A stretch of 64,000 nt of DNA from Metallyticus violacea (Eukaryota; Arthropoda; Insecta; Mantodea; Metallyticidae): the NCBI GenBank assembly GCA_030762175.1, contig CM060834.1, positions 68,739,501 through 68,803,500 of the forward strand, given 5' to 3'. Every line of letters begins with the position of its first letter. The first letter of the stretch is position 1. The position numbers were made by a program, and so were the translations under genes. The notes below the pieces were generated by a model that saw only the letters and a program-made list of their open reading frames with translations, had not been told where the DNA came from and searched no databases. Below, piece after piece: positions 11,863 to 23,330 of the stretch.

Positions 11863-13637
11863 CTACAATCAACAAACAAAAAAACAAATTAATTTTATAC
11901 AGGAAAGATCAAACTTCACAAAAATCTCTTTCCCAAATATATTCCTAGTTTATTTGGCAGTTACACTTTCTCTTAGTATGCCTCTGATGTTACTTTCATT
12001 GTTTTAAACATCATGAAACATTAATGCTTAACACATTCTGAACTGCAAATAAAGCCATTAGAATAGGTGAGGCATATCTGTCAACATTCCATTTTTTTTT
12101 ATTTTTTTTTTATTACAACATATAGATTAACTTTCCTCCATTTTTGTGACTGTTTGGTTTATTGACTTCTATAAAGAATTAAGCTTCCATTGAAACCACC
12201 TCGTCATGTGGGAGGAAAACACTTGCAAGTTTGAACATTTTTTTTTTCTTTAAAACTAAATACTGGTGCATATGCTCTTCCTATTTTAGAGGCCTTAACT
12301 GAGTCATTTTCATTTGGTGTATGCATGGAACATAGTTCAAATTGCACATGCAAAACTCCCATTTTCATGATTTGTTTTCAAATAGCTTCTTAATATAATA
12401 TATTCAAGCTTTCAATATTTTTTTCATGTTTAGTGATATTCTGTAAAGCTCTAACCTTCATACATTATTAAAGGTGATCAATGTTTTGCTGGCAGACTAT
12501 TTGATAAGTTGCAGGATAAAAAATTTCATATTATCCTTGGTTATTTTTTGCTCAAGATGCTGTGACAAGATAACTTTCATAATAATTGGAACACAATGTG
12601 GCTAAAAATTTATCTCTTCTTTTAGTGATGCTCAGGGAAGGGAGTGCAAAATAAAAGCTTACATTTTTACTTTCTTTAGGGCTTTTAACAACGTATATTC
12701 TGGCACTTCAAGTGTGTATATTAAGTTGTATATGATTCTTTTTTTCTTAGAGAACTCTCGCTTTACAGCTTCCATAACTATTCTTGCACTGGTAGAAACA
12801 TGAGAAATATTGATTTTAAAATTTTTCATATATGGTAATCACACCTTACAAATAATCACCTCACTTTATGTATAAGAAAGACAGATTATAGCCAATGATT
12901 TGCAAGAAAGATGTTACCTATTATAGTAGCTAGTTTATGGTTTTCTGCCAAGCTATAAGCATGCATTAAATTAATAGATTTTGAATGAATGTATGTAAAT
13001 TGTAGTTAGTGGCCTATAAGTATTTACTACTTATAGAATACTCTTAGTAGCAAAAGCACGAATGATTATGTCTGCCTCTGATTCCTCTTTACACACTAGT
13101 ATTCTCTCAGGCTGCTATATCATTTTATTTCCCTCTCACTAACACTGTTAATGGAATTTTAAAGTAATCATGTGCAAGCAAATGTGCATAATGCCACATT
13201 GATATAAAAATGGATTTCTGGCTAATAATCCAGTGTAAGCTGAGTAGGTAGCTGAACAGGAAAGTAAACAGGTTCCCAGTCTGTTTCCTTACCAGCTAAT
13301 CTTACCCTATGTCCTACATTCTTCACTGTTAACACAATTCCTTACCTACTAACTTAACCCTTTCTCCTGCATTCTTCACTGTCCTTATGTAAAAGGTGTT
13401 TTTTTTTTTTTTCCAATTCTGAAGTAGTGTCAATGCAGGCATATTGCATTTCAGTATAAGATTACATGGAAAAAAAAATTGTTAACTATATCCTGAACAT
13501 GAATATCCATGGAACACACACAAAAAAACCAATTTACAAAAACTAAATGCAGATGATAACCCAGATAGGAATAGAGGGTTTCACTGTTGCCTATGCTAAA
13601 GGGAAAATTAAGAGCTTAAGAAACATCTTATTCCCCA
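11863..13637. other. Interval without recognised genes
   Basis: AT-rich sequence, presumably an upstream intron of the minus-strand NYN gene. It holds T-rich runs near 12090-12110 and 12238-12250 and an imperfect tandem-like pair (TACATTCTTCACTGTTAAC, then GCATTCTTCACTGTCCTT) at 13310-13390. No coding similarity was seen. Confidence 0.5.
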
Positions 13638-13860
13638 ATGCTGAAGTTGTGCCAGAACAATGAATTGCAATGCAATCCAGCTAAACAAATTTCAAATATT
13701 CCAGCTCAAATGAAGACACAACCTATATTTTTCAATCCCCCCATAGACAGTTACTTCAGAAGAACAGTTGATGTTCCTCATGTCCCTTCTACCAATCCAC
13801 TTTTTGACCAACTATCTTGATGGACAAGACTGCCTTTTCCATTAGTTTTTTCAATAAAAT
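13638..13860 (+). mobile_element. Possible hAT-type transposase fragment
   Basis: A 60-codon open piece reads NIPAQMKTQP, then DSYFRRTVDVPHVPSTNPLF, followed in a shifted frame by LPFPLVFSIKYS. The DxYFRRxVxxPxxD-like spacing resembles the middle of hAT transposases (the YFR...PFLD segment before the dimerisation region). The key Asp is not clear and the fragment is short, so this is a weak family call. It could also be part of another decayed element. Confidence 0.35.
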
Positions 13861-14504
13861 ATTCTTAAAATTGAAAAATAAAATTTTTAAGCTGATGTTT
13901 ATATTAATGCTTTTTCAACAGCAGTCACATAAGATTCATACTACTCCCCCTTGCTTGAGGACAAAAGTGCTACTGGCAAGGAAAAATTATTTTGTATATA
14001 TACATCTCTCAAGTATGGAAAAATAGACTAACCCAACTAGCTACTTCCACACCCAACAGGTAGCAAATATCTACATAAATGTAAATGCAGCATAATGCGT
14101 TCAACCTATATAACCTGCACCTTGTAAAAATGGTCTATATAAATGTTATATTGCACTGAATTAAGTTTCCAAAAATAACTCAATAGTCATTTGATTTCAA
14201 ATTGAATAAACTATTCACTGAGGATTGATTAATTACATACATAAGTTACCAAGGTTAATTTTAAAAATTTCTCAGTTGTAATCATAGTACATTGTATTTT
14301 ATTCATTCCCATAGAAGAAACACAGGTTGTACAAAATGCATTTATATTAAAAACTTTTCTTTCTTATGAAATATTCTGTTTTATCTTTACACCTGTCATA
14401 AATTTTTGTATTTTTGTTTTCTGAACTGCTTCTTATTCATTTTTTTAACCTAGTAATTCTAATATAATAGCCTTTAAAATCTCCTTTGCAATTTATGTAC
14501 TGAT
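13861..14504. other. Interval without recognised genes
   Basis: AT-rich sequence; nothing recognised. A 69-codon frame at 13817-14026 has no supporting motif. Confidence 0.5.
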
Positions 14505-14790
14505 TGATTTGGTTTATTTACAGATGCTCTTCAACATCTCAGGTCATCAGTGTCCCATTCAAATAAGGGCGTGAAACGGCTAACAAATTTTGCTCAGGCC
14601 TCCTTTTTCAGGCTTGAGGTTCTTTATCATGCCTTAAATGTACGACACGGTACCCACGCTTTACTTCCCTACAGAAGGAAGCCATATTTAGGATTTTTAT
14701 GGCCGAAAAATCCATCAGTTCTGGCCGGGATTAAATTTGCGATCTTGGGTTTAGAAGGCAAGTAAGGTTCTATTACACCAACAGGACCGA
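14505..14790 (-). repeat. tRNA-derived SINE, copy 1
   Basis: The family is recognised by shared text on the plus strand: AGGTCATCAGTGTCCCATTC, GGGCGTGAAACGGC, TTTTGCTCAG..CC, and the block CGATCTTGGGTTTAGAAGGC near the right end. Read on the minus strand, the right end is a tRNA-like head with degenerate pol III boxes. This copy spans both ends and is somewhat eroded in the B box. Its plus-strand complement produces a spurious 71-codon frame at 14550-14765. Confidence 0.75.
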
Positions 14791-17640
14791 TGGTGTACTT
14801 ATGTATAAAAAAATATATATAAAAGCATTTCAGTAGTTCAATCTTGTTTACAGAATTTTAGTATCAAATTTGTAGTAAAATCAAAATGCATTGGGACATA
14901 AAATCTTCTTTAAAGTTCAATAGCATATCTCTGTAAGCCATCTGCCAGCCACATATGCATGCAGTAACAGTGCATCCACTGAATATATATCAAGCATTAT
15001 CAATTTCTTCATGCTTATTTCAGGAGCCAAGTGTCACAAAGCCAATTGGTGTTTTGCTTGTGGTGCATTAACAACTACTCTTAATGAGCAAGTTTATTAT
15101 TTCGTGAAATTTTATTATTGTAGGGGAATTAAATTTAGCGTACTAAAATACTGTCCTACAAATTAATGCTCAGACAGAGAACAATTGGCTTATGAAGTTG
15201 ACACTTTGTGAAAATAGAATCTATAAAACACAAATGTTAAGCATTTTGAAAGTAGAATTTCTGCATATGAAAGATTATTTCGAAAGATGTCAAGAATGCT
15301 TGAATGCAAACAAACATCACTTTGAACATCTGCTATAACAGATTAATGTTCAAAGATGGATACCTCGGATTTATTTAAATATTAAAGACCATGGAATCAC
15401 CCAAATCATATTATAAAATTCAACTACATTCCATGCACATTCATGTTAATACTATAAATGAAGTTTCTTACCCTAGAGTATCTATTCTTTGTTTCATGTC
15501 TGCTAATGCTAGTGTGTTAATATTTGATGGTCATTAAATGGCCAATTCTTTTCCCCTCCTCAAATGCTTTACTATTCATTTGCAAGAAACACAAAGGACT
15601 CTTAAAAATTAGAGATCCAAGATACCACACTACAGCATGGAGAAACATAAGATAACTGACTACTTGTAAAATGCAATCTAACTTTTCTTGTCCATTAAAA
15701 ACATAATCTATTTCTTCAAGCTTACTTTAAAATACAAAACATCCTACAAGAAACTGACAACCCTCAACTGGATGCAGTGTGCATTTCAACTGTGGTAAAC
15801 AGAATTGAAGGTTATGAGGAGGCTAAAAATCAATCCTGGAAAGTTTATCGAAGAGTTTGTCATGAACTCCGATAAATCCCAAATTTACAATTGCACAAAG
15901 AATCTTCTGAAGACCAGCAAATGAAGAGATATCCAAGATATTCAGAAGAAAGAGCACAAATCTGCTCAAAGAAATGAGTAGTGTATGAGCCAGATGGTTT
16001 CCGACATATCTGGAAAAAAATGGAGGCAATTTATGCACGAATGTTTCCTACACGAGAATAATATATCCTTAAAGGTTTATTTCTTAATATTCTTAAACTA
16101 TTTTATTATTGCAAATTTAAATTAAATGTAAATGTGATTTTAAAAAATGTGCACCTATCAGGTAGTAATGAAAATGCTATTAAATATTCCTTGTTTACTG
16201 TCAATTTTAAAAAATATGACTAAATTAGGAGTCACATTTCTTGAGCTTGTTGCAAAAAATGTTTATACACTAAAGTAAACAAAATGCACTTGCAAATATA
16301 TTAATTTCAATATATGAAATTATAGAAAAATGCTTATTTAGTTTATAATTTTAAAAAATTCTAAAGTGTATAAATGTTCACCTTAAATGCACAAACCACG
16401 TCAAACTGTCAATTCATGTCCATGCTAAAACAATTTCAATGAATATTTTTCCTTCTTCTCTAATAAAACTTTTTTTAAAGCTGAACATCAAAATTCAAAA
16501 TAACCTCAGTACAATAACAAGACTGCGGTGATTACAGTGAACTCAATCCATATTTCTTACAATACTATTTATCTAAGAAAAAACAGGATGAAGTACAGAC
16601 ATCTTTCGTGAAGCAAATGGAAGAAATCTAATTACAAGAACCAATCAAGATAGCAAAATTCAATTGATTGTCTTAAGGAAAAAATATTGATTTTCATTGT
16701 TCCTTAAAAACCAATATTACTAGAGAGTTAATCGTGGATTTTACATAATTGGGTACCACAGAGGTACCTGCAGAATCTGAAGTTTCATTCACGTTTATAA
16801 TAGTGCAATAAAATACTGTATACCGTAATAAAAAGGTTCCTTGTGTTGATTGTTCTACTATTGTTCATTAAACAATATTTAAATTCTATTTTTCTTTTTT
16901 CTAATTTACTGACTTATACTTTTGCAATTATGGAGATGCAAGACTAGTGCTGAGTCCATAGAGAGTGGCTTATTTTGTAACTTTAGCAATTTTTTTTTGG
17001 ATAAGCCTGCAGAGCACATTTATAAGTGTTATTTCCTATTTAATACTACAAATCTAGAAAAGCATGCATAATTAATAATTCAAGCTTTTGGTTCCTCCTT
17101 TCCTCATAATATACCCATTTTCTATATGGATCTTATTTATCAGTTATTTCCGGTTATTTCATAAAGGAATTTATTGAAATCTGTTATTTTTATCAATTAT
17201 ATCAGTACCAAAGAAGAGAAGCTATGGTTACAGAAACATCCTCATAAAAAGCAAAATAATCAATAAATAAGATAAAGAAAAAAGGGATCAAAATGTCAAA
17301 TGCCAAATTGTGACAAGTGGTCAACTTGATATATTGGTTTCAAAATACACTTCATAAAAGCAGCAGTACTCGTACATAATTAAGGAAATGAATTTAAGGT
17401 ATGGCATTTTTATAGAAATACAGTTCTTTTTACACTGATTATTTCAGTTTTGTATTTTAGAATGTGAAATTAAGCAAAATAGACATTTGTTGCACCAGTT
17501 TGTAAGATAAGCATATTTATCTCCTATTCACCCCTCTTTGATTTTAGCACCTTTTTTTCTTTTTAACCTTTTCTTTCTGTTTTGTTATATGGAAAGGAGA
17601 AGAAAATGAAAGAAAAAAAAAAAAAAAAAAAAAAAAAGCA
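14791..17640. other. Interval without recognised genes
   Basis: AT-rich sequence. A minus-strand open stretch at 16020-15823 follows an acceptor-like CCAG but has no donor and no recognisable motif, so I do not call it a gene. A 25-base A run at 17613-17637 could be the tail of an unrecognised retroelement. Confidence 0.45.
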
Positions 17641-17879
17641 GTACGAGAGCTAAAAAAATGGTATATTTATGATTGTACAACAACCCCAATAGTTTTCAAG
17701 TTAGTGTAGCAAAACCTGCAACATTAAACAAAAATTACAATTAAACTATTTGCCAGAAACTCAGTTCACTATGCAGTTATCCACACAGGTTTTATATAAT
17801 AAGGGACAAATCCTCTTAGTTGCTAATTGCTCTATTTGAATGAGTTATGTTTTGCAATATGTGTACTCAACCAAGCCAA

Positions 17880-19045
17880 ATATTCAGAGGGCAAAATTTT
17901 ATACACTTTCAGAAGAATTCAAGTGAAAATTCATAAAAAATGATCGCCTAATTCTTTGACATGCCATACAATATAAATTTGGGATCATAATAAGCATCAA
18001 AGAGCCAGAATAAACCTGCACATCCAATACAGCAAGCATGCTAAGAATGTTGAACTCTACTAGTCCCAACCTAAAAACTACCTTGATATGAGCCTTCACT
18101 TCAGGATCAAAAAGCAGCAGTCATCCAGTCAGTTCTTGCAGATCTTACCATGGCATTAGTTCAGTCAGAAATTCTAGTTCACAGGATAAACAATACTACA
18201 TCCAAATTATCCCTGAAGAAAGTACCAATTGAGAGCTCCTTGAGAAAAAATTACTTAAAGCCAATTTACGAGAATATTTTCGAGAAAACATAAGAGGTAG
18301 TAGGCTATCATGAAGTGGGATTCATATTAGATGAAACTTGTAATGTGCTGCAAAAATGTACACATTGAAAATGATAAGTTTCCATTATCTAGTGCTCTTT
18401 GAGATCTAACAGCTTGAGAAACCAAAATGCTTGCACAGTAATGCAGTCATTCAATTATTAATGCATGAAGCTGTGGCCTGACGGCATAGAACATGAAAAA
18501 GTAAAGCTAGTGGTGACTGATCAAGCACACTACATGCTTTAAACTTTCCAATAGCTGATGCTCCTCTACACCTACTTCAACCAATGTGGCATACATTGCA
18601 CACGCTGCTCATTCTTATAAAGGCCTCAAATCATCAATTTTAGTTCCATGAAGTTATTGGGCTGTACCTATTGTAATTCCCTGTCATAACTAGGTGGGGT
18701 ACTTGGATAATATGCAGTTTTCTTGTAAAAAAATCAAAAGCTTCATATGTGCTCTAGATTCAACAAACTTGTCAAGAATGCTAACAATTGCTTAACAATA
18801 AAGATCTACAATGGCACTTTTTGTGGTGCATGGTTACAGTGATTCAGAGTTTAGAAGATGCAGGTAGATGAAGTCGACAACTTCAGGAACAATCTTGATG
18901 GATTTAACAAAACCAAAACTTGAATTCATTTTGAGAAACAATGTGTACATGGAAGCCTTTACAACTTCCAATGAGCTCTTTCCCTTTCTATCTCTGACTT
19001 TTGAGAACTTACTAGCCATATTTTCCTGCATCTAGTGCCTTTATC
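17880..19045 (-). pseudogene. Unrecognised decayed coding-like stretch
   Basis: On the minus strand, two open pieces (19031-18834, ASKFSKVRDRKGKSSLEVV; 18099-17899) flank frame-broken sequence whose base composition differs from the AT-rich surroundings and whose words look protein-like (KFLQEN, VEVGVEE, ESLKHVV). This suggests an old transposase or processed pseudogene. I do not recognise the family; hAT is possible. Confidence 0.3.
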
Positions 19046-19568
19046 CAGTTTTTGTAAAGCAAGGGGATAGTTTGGTAACTTGTAACACAAATATAAAAAC
19101 CATTTTGAATTATCGTCAATGACTCAACATTATGTATTATTTATTTAGACAAAGCAAAAAAGCAAACTTCTTAACCCATTCAAGTCATATGTGGTCATAG
19201 AATATTTTTTAGCCTTTAAATCACTGATGAAAAGAGCTCATATAGTTTCATTGCTCCATAGATGTGCATGCAATACTGGTCAGGGATATCACCTGTACTA
19301 GCACTGAAAATAGGGAATCCCAATTTTAAGCATGAAAGGTTGGTTTATTTTGAATATTTAATGTGGCAGTTTTATTGAGAAGAGTAAGAAATAATGCCAA
19401 CCAAAAACTATTATGTGTGAAATAGAGGGACAATAAAAATGTTCCCCCTCCTACAAACATGAAAGAACTGACCTAAGGCATTTAAAAATTCCAAAGAAAG
19501 ATAGGACAAATATCCTGGGAAAAGATAAGAAAGCCTTTGTGTCAAAGAGGGATGCAATTTATTTTTAA

Positions 19569-19711
19569 TGTGGTTTAAGGATGCTCTATAAAATCTTTGG
19601 TCATTAGTGTCCCATTCATTTCAGGGCATGAAATGGCTAATAAATTTTGCTCAGAGGCCTCTTCTGTCAGGCTTGAGATTCTTTTACATGCCATAAATCT
19701 ATTACATGGGA
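19569..19711 (-). repeat. tRNA-derived SINE, copy 2 (tail half only)
   Basis: Same family as 14505-14790. It shows GTCATTAGTGTCCCATTC, GCTCAGAGGCCTCTTCTGTC and the TACATGCCATAAAT block, but stops before the tRNA-like head. In retrotransposed SINEs, which are copied from the 3' end, a missing head is the usual 5' truncation. Confidence 0.7.
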
Positions 19712-20802
19712 CTCACCTATTCTCTTCAAAGTAAATGTTCCTCGAGTTTGCAGAAATGCGAGAGACTCTGTTCAAGGTTGATCTTCTGTCAGTTCTACAC
19801 CTTTATATCTGCAAGGCAAATATTGGGTTATTTTGTAATATTACCATTCCAACAAAAAACTAACCGGAAAATGTGTGATAGACTACAATGGGGGGAGGCA
19901 ATAATTTAAGGTTGCTTTCCATTTGGCAGATTGATTAGAGGTGCAACACACTAAACCATCATACTGGATGTAAGTACCTGGTAAGTCAATAGTGTTCTTC
20001 AAAATTTGAATTAAAATCTTTTATATGATTTAATAATGAACTTGCTTTCCACAATCCTCCAGAGCTATATAAATCTGATTTCTGTAACCTAAGAAGAGTA
20101 TTTAAATGTGATGTGAATAAGGTATATGAAACAGAAAGACTAATGCAGAATATTTACTGGAGGATCTGTGAATAAAATAAAAATTGCAGGATTTTATAAT
20201 TGTATTATGAGGATCAACCATGCCCAACTCCAGCATGGATATAAGAATTATTAGCCATTGTAGAACCTTCAATTTAAGTTAATACATAAATCAATTGAAA
20301 ATATTTCATTAAGAAAATCTGAAAAGCAGAGAGTTCTCAAACTTAAATAGGTACAAAGTCTTTGCAATACACCAAGCAATAAGAAGACAAACAAGGTAAT
20401 AAAGCAAGCTTGTACTCTTTATTTAGTAGCTCAAAAAATTATCCTTAACAAATGCATACAAGTAGGCAAGAAACAAATTAGAAACAATATATGGATGATT
20501 CTTATTTAATATAGGAAGCATTTACTAAGCCTTTCAGAAGCATGCACCACATTTGCAGCAAGAGCAAGAACAGGTTGCTGAATTACTCAGGCTCATTTCT
20601 ATCAGTTGAATTTTGCTAATCTGCCCAGTGCGAAGAAGAAATAATGTCCATTACTATCTACAAATAACATCATCTTTAATGGTTAGATTAAAAACATACT
20701 CAATATAATAAGCCTTAACCACACTTGCAGTTTCATTAAGAAACACTGGTCCACCTGAGTTTTTCAACCTATAAATTTGAACAGTGATTTTTTTTTTTAA
20801 AT
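19712..20802. other. Interval without recognised genes
   Basis: AT-rich sequence; nothing recognised on either strand. Confidence 0.5.
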
Positions 20803-21010
20803 ACTTAAATGTAAATTGGAACTTGCACAGTGAAGCCAATCATATTAATCGATATCATAGTATGATTCCGTTGAACTACACACTCTTAAAGCTTCACTTA
20901 CTTTTCATAAATGTTCTCGAAACCGGTTCCATACATTTATGAAAAGTAAGTGAAGCTTCAACAGTGTGTCGTTCAACTGAATCATACTATGATATCAATT
21001 AATTTGAAGA
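20803..21010. repeat. Palindromic MITE, copy 1
   Basis: Inverted arms of about 78 bp (20848-20925 and 20923-21000) are centred on AACCGGTT, with several mismatches (for example TTCTCGAAACC against TTCCATAC). The left side carries the family leader AAATTGGAACTTGCACAGTG before the palindrome. It belongs with the copies at 27085-27300, 53440-53690 and 56008-56235. A plus-strand frame starting at 20950 is an artefact of the right arm. Confidence 0.8.
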
Positions 21011-21990
21011 GTGATGTTCAACTTACAATGAATCAAAATACATTCAATGTTTTAAAAGTTGAAGGTTTCAAAGTACTTGCCCAGGATATTAACCATAAGT
21101 TGTGTTCCTGCTTACAAATGGACAGTTTAGAATCCCTATTTTCTGGTCAAAGAAAAGTAGCCCATTTGGATCGAGTATACAGTACTGCCAGCAGTAACTA
21201 TTGTGCATTGTAATTAGTCACTTGTGTACTCTGTTAAACAATGAAAGTGCTGATGTCTGGGATACAAATGCAATATCTCACAGTATTAGTTAAAAGTCCT
21301 TGGAACTAATGTACCTAGCTGATCTAGTCATTATATGGAAAAACCCACATGGCTTATCCACAGAAAATTCAAAACTATAACCATTGTATGTAGATTCTTT
21401 GCCAGTGATGGATACAAGAGCAAATGCTCTGATAACATTGAAACTGCACTTCTTATAATCCAAATGTGAATGTCTTACATAGTGGCATTAGAAACTATCA
21501 TCTTAACTCTAAGCAAAAACACTAACAATGTGCCGAACTCCCATTGCTCTGGACAGTAGGTCACATGTCAAATTCTGATGCAGAATTCAATTATATTACC
21601 AATGCATTCTCAGGCATTCCTTTAGTGCTTTGAACCTAAGGCAATTCTCCCAAATATCACTAAAGACAGTTCCATAATATAAAGCTTTTGGTACCTCTTT
21701 ATTTAAGCAAAACTACAAATATGTTTACAACTTTAATTAAAGCTATATGTTCAGTATGAAGCTCAATGCTCTGTCTTTTGTTTATATAAAGAACATGCAT
21801 GCTACTTAACACACTTAGACTTTGTACTAAAGTAGAGGAGAAATTACTTTGTGATTGACACTTGGGCCATGCTTATGCTGGTTACTCAGGTGGCAAGAGG
21901 GTAATCATATTGCTGACCAATCAGAATAACAAACTGACATTGAAACAGTTACAGGGTTAGGGGAAATCATCCCATAGCAATATTTTTTTT
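21011..21990. other. Interval without recognised genes
   Basis: AT-rich sequence; the open frame running to 21213 is short and unsupported. Nothing else recognised. Confidence 0.45.
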
Positions 21991-22266
21991 TATTTACATT
22001 CTTTAACATCTCAGGTCATCAGTGTCCCATTCAATTCAAGGTGTAAAACAGCAGATCAGTTTTGCTCAGAGGCCTCTTCTTTCAGGCTTGAAGTTCTTTT
22101 TTGTGCCATAAATCTACAGCATGGAACCCATGGCATTACTTCCCCTCTGAAGGCAGTCATACTTAGGATTTTACCCCCGCAAAAATCCATCAACCTTGGC
22201 TAGGATTGAACCCCTTATCTTGGGTTTACGAGGCAAGTATGGTTACCACTAGATCACCAGGACCAA
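21991..22266 (-). repeat. tRNA-derived SINE, copy 3 (best head)
   Basis: This copy runs head to tail on the minus strand. The A box is TCTAGTGGTAACC at 22253-22241 and the B box is GGGGTTCAATCC at 22214-22203, with tRNA-like spacing. The body contains the shared GAGGCCTCTGAGCAAAA and GGGACACTGATGACCTGAG blocks and ends in an A-rich tail (T-rich on the plus strand at 21982-21994). The head shows an origin from a tRNA gene. The copy is not a functional tRNA, because the sequence between the boxes does not pair into a cloverleaf. Confidence 0.8.
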
Positions 22267-22419
22267 CAGTAGCAATACATTTTCAATTGTGTCCACTGAT
22301 ATAATTTTTCATATGCAGGTATTTTATTAAATGTAGTGGTTGTGCCCTGCCATTCATCAAACAAAAGTGATCAGTAAGGTTTCATAAACAACCATTCAAA
22401 AGTTACATTTATTCCTACA

Positions 22420-23327
22420 GAAAGTTTTAAAGGACCTGGGGTTTCAGTGGAACATATTTTCCACCGGAAAATTTCTAATGGTAGGAGTGCATAGACACCA
22501 AATTTTAAGAAGCATATGGAAGGTGGATTTAGTCCATGTTATTTGGTTTGATGAAACGTGGGTTAACACAGGCCACCCTTGTAAAAAGGGTTGGACAGAT
22601 CACAGTGTTGCAGGTTCAATGCTGAAAAATTCAGGTAAGGTGGACAGACTTAAGCTGGAAGCTCAGTTGGGCTTGTCCCAAATTCTCTGTTGTTCAGATA
22701 CAGGAACTACCATGAGATGGATGGTAATCACTTTAGGAAGTGGTTGAGGATCAGCTGCTACCAACTTATCGAACTTTTCCATAATTCTAATGGACAAAGT
22801 GGAAATGATTGATAAGGTTCCTACAATGTGCATGCTAAAAGCAGATTTGATTGATAGGCTGCAAAGAAGAAATAAATGTACAGGTTCTTAAAGAAACTGG
22901 CAGGTGAAATGGATCAAATGAAGAAAATGTTGCTGATGAAGCTTAGTTCAACACTATAAGCCCCAATTCCCAAGATGCATTATACATTGCTAAGAAAATT
23001 GTATACTTTGCCTGCCCCTTAACATTGTTAATTTTAACCTAAGCAAACTGATATGGGTACAGGGGTTATTTAGCTGAAACAAAGAACAATTTACTTTTAG
23101 TGTGGTACAGGACTTAAGTTTTGAAGGGACTAGATGTGGTGACAAGTGGGAGAAAGATGAATATACGAGAGGTGTGTAGAGAAAATGTGTGGAAAGAAGT
23201 AGCAGAAAATTCTGTAATAAACTTGAGTGGCTCCAGTAATGTCAGTGACAGTGAGCATAATGAAATGAAAATCAACAGTGAAGAGGGGCAAGAAGAAGAA
23301 GTTGATGATCTTGGGCTGCAGATATAA
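22420..23327 (+). pseudogene. Decayed DDE superfamily transposase-like gene
   Basis: The sequence starts after an acceptor-like TTTATTCCTACAG (ends 22420) with KVLKDLGFQWNIFSTGKF and continues through SIWKVDLVHVIWFDETWVNT, then HPCKKGWTD. WFDETW holds the first catalytic Asp of the IS630/Tc1-mariner DDE fold. After a frameshift the text continues with YRNYHEMDGNHFRKWL (near 22695-22745) and a stretch that would carry the second Asp. The C-terminal part at 23121-23327 is acidic. This matches a widely distributed insect DDE endonuclease family often annotated as an uncharacterised protein. Frame breaks near 22680, 22745 and 22890 indicate a pseudogene. The missing N-terminal part and the splice-like left edge leave open an exon of a dead multi-exon copy. 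Confidence 0.65.
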
Positions 23328-23330
23328 AGC

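Noticed and set aside
15823..16038. 71-codon minus-strand frame after an acceptor-like site
   Set aside because: No donor, no motif, and the alternative frames are equally plausible; left as unexplained sequence.
20950..21213. 87-codon open frame
   Set aside because: It begins inside the right arm of a palindromic MITE and shows no motif.
22203..22253. Possible tRNA gene (A and B boxes on the minus strand)
   Set aside because: The boxes belong to the head of a SINE found in four copies; the intervening sequence does not form a tRNA cloverleaf.
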